Positions 6,452-8,500 of a stretch of 8,500 nt of DNA are shown one piece after another. The position numbers and the translations under genes are program-made. Each line of letters opens with the position of its first letter. Within the stretch, counting starts at the first letter, position 1. The notes beneath the pieces were generated by a model. It was not told the origin of the DNA, made no database searches, and saw only the letters and a list, made by a program, of their open reading frames with translations. This DNA is from an uncultured Burkholderiales bacterium (GTDB lineage Bacteria; Pseudomonadota; Gammaproteobacteria; Burkholderiales; Burkholderiaceae_C): assembly GCA_903871865.1 (NCBI GenBank), contig CAIQIL010000513.1, positions 1 through 8,500 of the forward strand, written 5' to 3'.

Positions 6452-6645
6452 TTGTCGTCGCTCCTCATGGCGTCCAGGTCACCCTCCCACTGCAGCTTGC
6501 CGCGGAAGCGGCGCAGTTCTTCCTGCTGCCGCAGTCTCAGCAGTGTGCGCAGTCCCAGCTCGACAGCTTCCTTCTTGGTCTTCAGTCCAGTCAAGCGAAG
6601 AGCGTCGCTCATCAACTTGTCATCAATCTCAATGTTCGTGCGCAT
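6448..6645 (-). CDS. vapB: VapB-type antitoxin
   Basis: This 65-residue antitoxin of the VapB family (PF09957-like) starts at ATG 6645. The N-terminus MRTNIEIDDKLMSDALRLTG is the DNA-binding ribbon-helix-helix type: a short beta strand (RTNIEID), then two helices through TKKEAVELGLRTLL. The C-terminal part (LRRFRGKLQWEGDLDAMRSD) carries the aromatic and acidic residues that in this family wrap around the VapC active site. The reading frame is open farther upstream, to 6741, but the conserved family start and the operator immediately upstream place the true start at 6645. No clear Shine-Dalgarno sequence is visible. It should repress its own promoter, alone or with VapC, through the inverted repeat at 6647-6676. 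Confidence 0.92.
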   Translation of the reverse strand: MRTNIEIDDKLMSDALRLTGLKTKKEAVELGLRTLLRLRQQEELRRFRGKLQWEGDLDAMRSDDK

Positions 6646-6646
6646 G

Positions 6647-6703
6647 ATGTGTACCGAAAATGACAAACGTACACATGCTAGCGTCTCAGCATTGCCTTTG
6701 CAA
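6647..6703 (-). promoter_or_regulatory. vapBC promoter and autoregulatory operator
   Basis: On the minus strand TTGCAA (6703-6698) and TAGCAT (6680-6675) form a sigma70-like -35/-10 pair, each 4 of 6, with an ideal 17-base spacer. A perfect 8-bp inverted repeat, ATGTGTAC (6647-6654) and GTACACAT (6669-6676), separated by 14 bases, overlaps the end of the -10 and the expected start of transcription, and ends just before the vapB ATG. Binding of the VapB ribbon-helix-helix dimers here would block RNA polymerase, the usual arrangement for such operons. The DNA pattern is seen; the regulation is inferred. Confidence 0.7.
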
Positions 6704-6723
6704 GTGCCATTCAACGCCGCGGC

Positions 6724-6749
6724 GCCCAACGGGGCGGTCAAGCCGACGC
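6724..6749 (+). other. Half of an integron attC-like recombination site
   Basis: GCCCAAC (6724-6730) fits the RYYYAAC R'' box of an integron attC site. It is followed after exactly seven bases by TCAAGCCGACGC (6738-6749), which matches the L'' box of aadA-type attC sites as I remember them, at the same spacing. On the minus strand the same bases end in GTTGGGC, which fits GTTRRRY. The matching second half (a GGCTT-type box and terminal GTTRRRY) was not found within about 140 bases downstream, so the site is incomplete. Its position just upstream of vapBC is suggestive, because toxin-antitoxin genes are common integron cassettes. Confidence 0.35.
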
Positions 6750-6939
6750 TTACCTTGTGCTACACCCCACGTCGTCAGGCAAGTCATCTTGGTGTGGCTC
6801 GCACCCCAGATGGGCGCAGTTCTGGCCGGCCTCTTCCTTCGCAATGAAGCACACGCCAGCGGCCCGCCAGGAAAGCCGATGACCCCAACACCGACGAAAT
6901 CGGCACGCTGCTGGATTCACCACTGACGAGGCACCATCC

Positions 6940-7062
6940 ATGAGCATCCAGCACCACGGGTCCTGCCTCTGCGGCGGCATCCGCTTCACCATCCAAGGCC
7001 CCTTGGCGCCCATCCTGGTGCACCCCCCTTCCCCGTTCACTTCCCATGGTCTCACCGCATGA
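6940..7062 (+). pseudogene. N-terminal remnant of a GFA-family (CENP-V/GFA) protein
   Basis: ATG 6940 opens a 40-codon frame beginning MSIQHHGSCLCGGIRFTIQG and continuing PLAPILV. This is the start of the glutathione-dependent formaldehyde-activating (GFA) enzyme family, where GSCLCGxIRF supplies two zinc cysteines (here Cys9 and Cys11) and GPLxPI is followed by CHCSQCR. In this window the homology stops after PLAPILV, the second cysteine motif is missing, and unrelated residues lead to a TGA at 7060-7062. The rest of the gene is not found to the right. A good Shine-Dalgarno sequence (GAGG 6928-6931, eight bases before the ATG) survives, so the stub is probably still translated. Its stop overlaps the next start as ATGA, so it may act as a leader peptide for that gene. 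Confidence 0.7.
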
Positions 7063-7466
7063 AAAACAAACTCGCCTTGGTCGCCGGCTTCCTGCTGGTG
7101 GCGATCATCTCCGCAGCCCTGGGCGTTGCTGCTTCGCTTTTCCACCTCGCCAAGCCCTTCCAGAAGTGGCAGGCGGAGTTCTCTGAAACCTCCCTGTCCA
7201 TGCAGGTCGAGGCGCTGCGGCAGCTCAGGGCCGGCCAGCCCGAGGCGGCCACCCAATACCTGGAAATGGCCACCACGCGCAGCCTGCTGGAGATGGGCCA
7301 GCAACGGGACGAAGGCGCCAACGTGCCCTCGTCGCGTCGAAGCACAGAGGCCGTCAAGTACCTGTGTGACCAGCCGCCCACCAAGGCCTCGTCCAAGCTG
7401 TCGGGCAAGCTGAGCTTTGGGGAGTCCTGCGTGCTGCTCTTGCGGCCGCTGCAGGTTCAACAGTGA
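7059..7466 (+). CDS. Membrane-anchored small hypothetical protein
   Basis: The predicted 135-residue protein begins MKNKLALVAGFLLVAIISAA. A positive start and hydrophobic residues to about 28 make it an N-terminal membrane anchor or uncleaved signal; no AxA-type cleavage site or lipobox cysteine is evident. The rest is a mostly helical soluble part: FQKWQAEFSETSLSMQVEAL, then RAGQPEAATQYLEMATTRSL, which resembles a single TPR-like helix pair (weak). A short C-terminal segment contains Cys103 and Cys124. No family is recognised. The ATG at 7059 lacks its own Shine-Dalgarno sequence but overlaps the stop of the upstream GFA stub (ATGA). Its own stop overlaps the next gene by GTGA, so the two downstream genes probably form one coupled unit. 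Orientation suggests a periplasmic or membrane-face role. Confidence 0.7.
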   Translation: MKNKLALVAGFLLVAIISAALGVAASLFHLAKPFQKWQAEFSETSLSMQVEALRQLRAGQPEAATQYLEMATTRSLLEMGQQRDEGANVPSSRRSTEAVKYLCDQPPTKASSKLSGKLSFGESCVLLLRPLQVQQ

Positions 7467-8092
7467 CGCCTGCTGGCCCCACCCCGACCATGCGTTCACG
7501 CCATTTCAAAAACCTGCTGCTGCGGCTGGCCCGCGAGCACGGGAGCAACCCGCTGCTGTGCTGGCAAGAAGGCGCCTTCACCGTCGCCGTGGCCGCGATC
7601 TGCATCCGCTATGGGTTTGAGCTGCAACTGCCCACCACCCAGAAGACGGCCGCCAAGTTCTGGCGGCGCAACACGGTTCAGTCCAAACCCCGACTGCATT
7701 CGGTTTCGGGCGGGTCTGGCGACCTGACGGTGACGTGGCCCTTCGTGGGGTATTTCGAGATCAAAACCCGGCCAGACTTTGGGTCCAAGGCCCAGGCGGC
7801 CTTCAAAGGGATCGCAGAAGACCTGGACCGCGTTTCTGGTTCCACGGATGGCGCCGTCCTATTCGCGTTCGACGAAAAAATCTACCAATCGTTTGACAAC
7901 AGCGTGAGCAGAAAGCGTACCCAAGACGGACAGGACTGCAACCAGTTCTTCCCACCAGCCGCGGGCATGACCGTGGGCCAAGTCCATGTCTCGACCCCCA
8001 CTTGGCGTGGCGTGACGATGCGCGTCTGGGCCACGAGCTGCGTGGTGGCCGGGGGCGCCCACCGGGTCTTCGTGGCGGGCAAGCCGCTGTGA
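7463..8092 (+). CDS. Hypothetical protein with a PD-(D/E)xK nuclease-like motif
   Basis: The predicted protein has 209 residues from the GTG at 7463 (GTGA overlap with the upstream stop), or 200 from the in-frame ATG at 7490 (MRSRHFKN). Residues 83-103, GGSGDLTVTWPFVGYFEIKT, show Asp87 then Glu99-x-Lys101, each at the end of a predicted strand, 12 residues apart. This is the D...ExK signature of the PD-(D/E)xK (restriction-endonuclease-like) fold. A helix follows (QAAFKGIAEDLDRV), then a strand GAVLFAFD, the order expected after the catalytic core. An upstream Glu36 in a helix could be the extra acidic residue seen in some members. Three Cys and a Trp-rich C-terminal region (160-205) match nothing I know. 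It could be a defence or DNA-repair nuclease, or an inactive structural relative. The fold call is inference from motif and predicted strand order. Confidence 0.65.
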   Translation: MTPAGPTPTMRSRHFKNLLLRLAREHGSNPLLCWQEGAFTVAVAAICIRYGFELQLPTTQKTAAKFWRRNTVQSKPRLHSVSGGSGDLTVTWPFVGYFEIKTRPDFGSKAQAAFKGIAEDLDRVSGSTDGAVLFAFDEKIYQSFDNSVSRKRTQDGQDCNQFFPPAAGMTVGQVHVSTPTWRGVTMRVWATSCVVAGGAHRVFVAGKPL

Positions 8093-8137
8093 ATGGCGCG
8101 CGCGGCTGAGCGCAGATGAAGCGACCGCACGACACGT

Positions 8138-8218
8138 CATGCCATCACACGCCATGCCATCGCTTGCTATGCTGGCGCTCGCCCCTTCACCTCCACATTC
8201 ACAGCCACAGGAGCAGCA
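8138..8218 (+). promoter_or_regulatory. Promoter region of the VOC-family gene with a 9-bp direct repeat
   Basis: CATGCCATC occurs twice, at 8138-8146 and 8153-8161, 15 bases start to start. Seven bases after the second copy TATGCT (8168-8173, 4 of 6 to TATAAT) is preceded by TGC (8165-8167), an extended -10 element, which would compensate for the lack of a clear -35. A strong Shine-Dalgarno AGGAG (8209-8213) stands five bases before the ATG at 8219. The direct repeat sits at the -35 position, where an activator or repressor could bind; that is inference. Confidence 0.4.
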
Positions 8219-8500
8219 ATGTTCAACCACATCATGGTCGGCAGCAACGACATCGAACGGTCCAAGCGCTTTTACGACGCCGTCCTGGCCGTCCTCGGCG
8301 TGCCCGAGCCCGTGCGCAACGTGAACGCCACCGGCCACACACGCCTGTTCTACCGCCACGACGGCAACACCTTCGGCGTGGTCGAGCCCATCAACGACGA
8401 ACCCGCGACATTCGCCAATGGCGCCACCATCGGCTTCAAGTGCGACTCGCCGGAGCAGGTGCAGGCCTTCCACGACGTGGCCGTCGCGCATGGCGGCACC
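8219..8500 (+). CDS. VOC-family (glyoxalase/bleomycin resistance fold) protein, N-terminal part
   Basis: The first 94 residues are present; the gene continues beyond the window. The start MFNHIMVGSNDIERSKRFYD matches the vicinal-oxygen-chelate fold: a beta strand carrying a potential metal-binding His4, then the S-(R/K)-xFY helix typical of these proteins. TFGVVEPIND contains Glu57 at the end of the fourth strand, the second usual metal ligand. The second repeat of the module begins at ATIGFKCDSPEQVQAFHDVA, a pattern very common in the family. Members include lyases, dioxygenases, isomerases and drug-binding proteins; this type is usually annotated only as VOC family protein, and the substrate cannot be named. 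The start is set by the AGGAG ribosome-binding site at 8209-8213. The genes before it end 126 bases upstream, so it is likely a separate transcription unit. Confidence 0.88.
   Translation, partial: MFNHIMVGSNDIERSKRFYDAVLAVLGVPEPVRNVNATGHTRLFYRHDGNTFGVVEPINDEPATFANGATIGFKCDSPEQVQAFHDVAVAHGGT

Noticed and set aside
5780..6847. Plus-strand frame of about 355 codons with a GGAGGT ahead of an ATG at 5819
   Set aside because: Despite the good ribosome-binding sequence it runs antisense through both vapC and vapB, its first part resembles nothing, and composition alone can keep such a frame open.
6660..6926. Plus-strand frame of 88 codons starting near the vapBC promoter
   Set aside because: It starts inside the vapBC operator, has no ribosome-binding site, and its product is Arg/Pro/Ser-rich without family resemblance.
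6872..6942. Possible C-terminal remnant of another gene (reading ADDPNTDEIGTLLDSP before a TGA overlapping the GFA start)
   Set aside because: It reads like natural protein sequence, but it is only about 30 codons after a stop and I cannot match it to any family.
7859..8491. Minus-strand open frame of 210 codons
   Set aside because: It lies antisense to the nuclease-like gene and the VOC gene, both of which have better start signals and recognisable motifs.

Overview
The window looks like a chromosomal segment of a high-GC betaproteobacterium, most likely Burkholderiales and probably Comamonadaceae. This rests on the codon usage (mostly CTG and GTG for Leu and Val), a Burkholderiales-style ParE, and the general style of the other genes. 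The taxonomy is inferred, not computed. The first ~447 bases do not fit this picture. They carry two gene fragments that look actinobacterial (a DUF1003-like small membrane protein and the N-terminus of a class III aminotransferase), with GTC/CTC-rich codon use. They run head-on into an ABC transporter ATPase that loses its conserved C-terminus at exactly that point, so an assembly or library chimera is the simplest explanation.

Layout. 1-447: foreign-looking segment. ~450-1286 (minus): ABC-2-type exporter ATPase, truncated. 1392-2003 (plus): TPMT-family SAM methyltransferase, divergent from the ATPase across a 105-bp region with a perfect palindrome. 2094-3005 (plus): one-TM hypothetical protein. 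3046-3471 and 3468-5474 (minus): parE (topoisomerase IV subunit B) and a small downstream gene coupled to it by a GTGA overlap. 5475-6049: a gene-free stretch whose first half is an array of twelve 17-bp dyad-symmetric units at an exact 21-bp period. 6050-6645 (minus): a vapBC toxin-antitoxin pair with a readable promoter and operator, next to half of an integron attC-like site. 6940-8092 (plus): a decapitated GFA-family gene whose short frame is joined by ATGA to a membrane-anchored small protein, which is joined by GTGA to a protein with a PD-(D/E)xK nuclease-like motif. 8219-8500 (plus): start of a VOC/glyoxalase-fold protein that runs off the window.

How the parts relate. 1287-6049 is mostly core genome. 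6050-8092 is accessory: a toxin-antitoxin pair, a possible recombination half-site, a gene remnant and a two-gene module of unknown function. The two items most worth following are the in-phase palindrome array directly upstream of parE, and the membrane protein plus PD-(D/E)xK pair. A function for either is inference from sequence pattern only.
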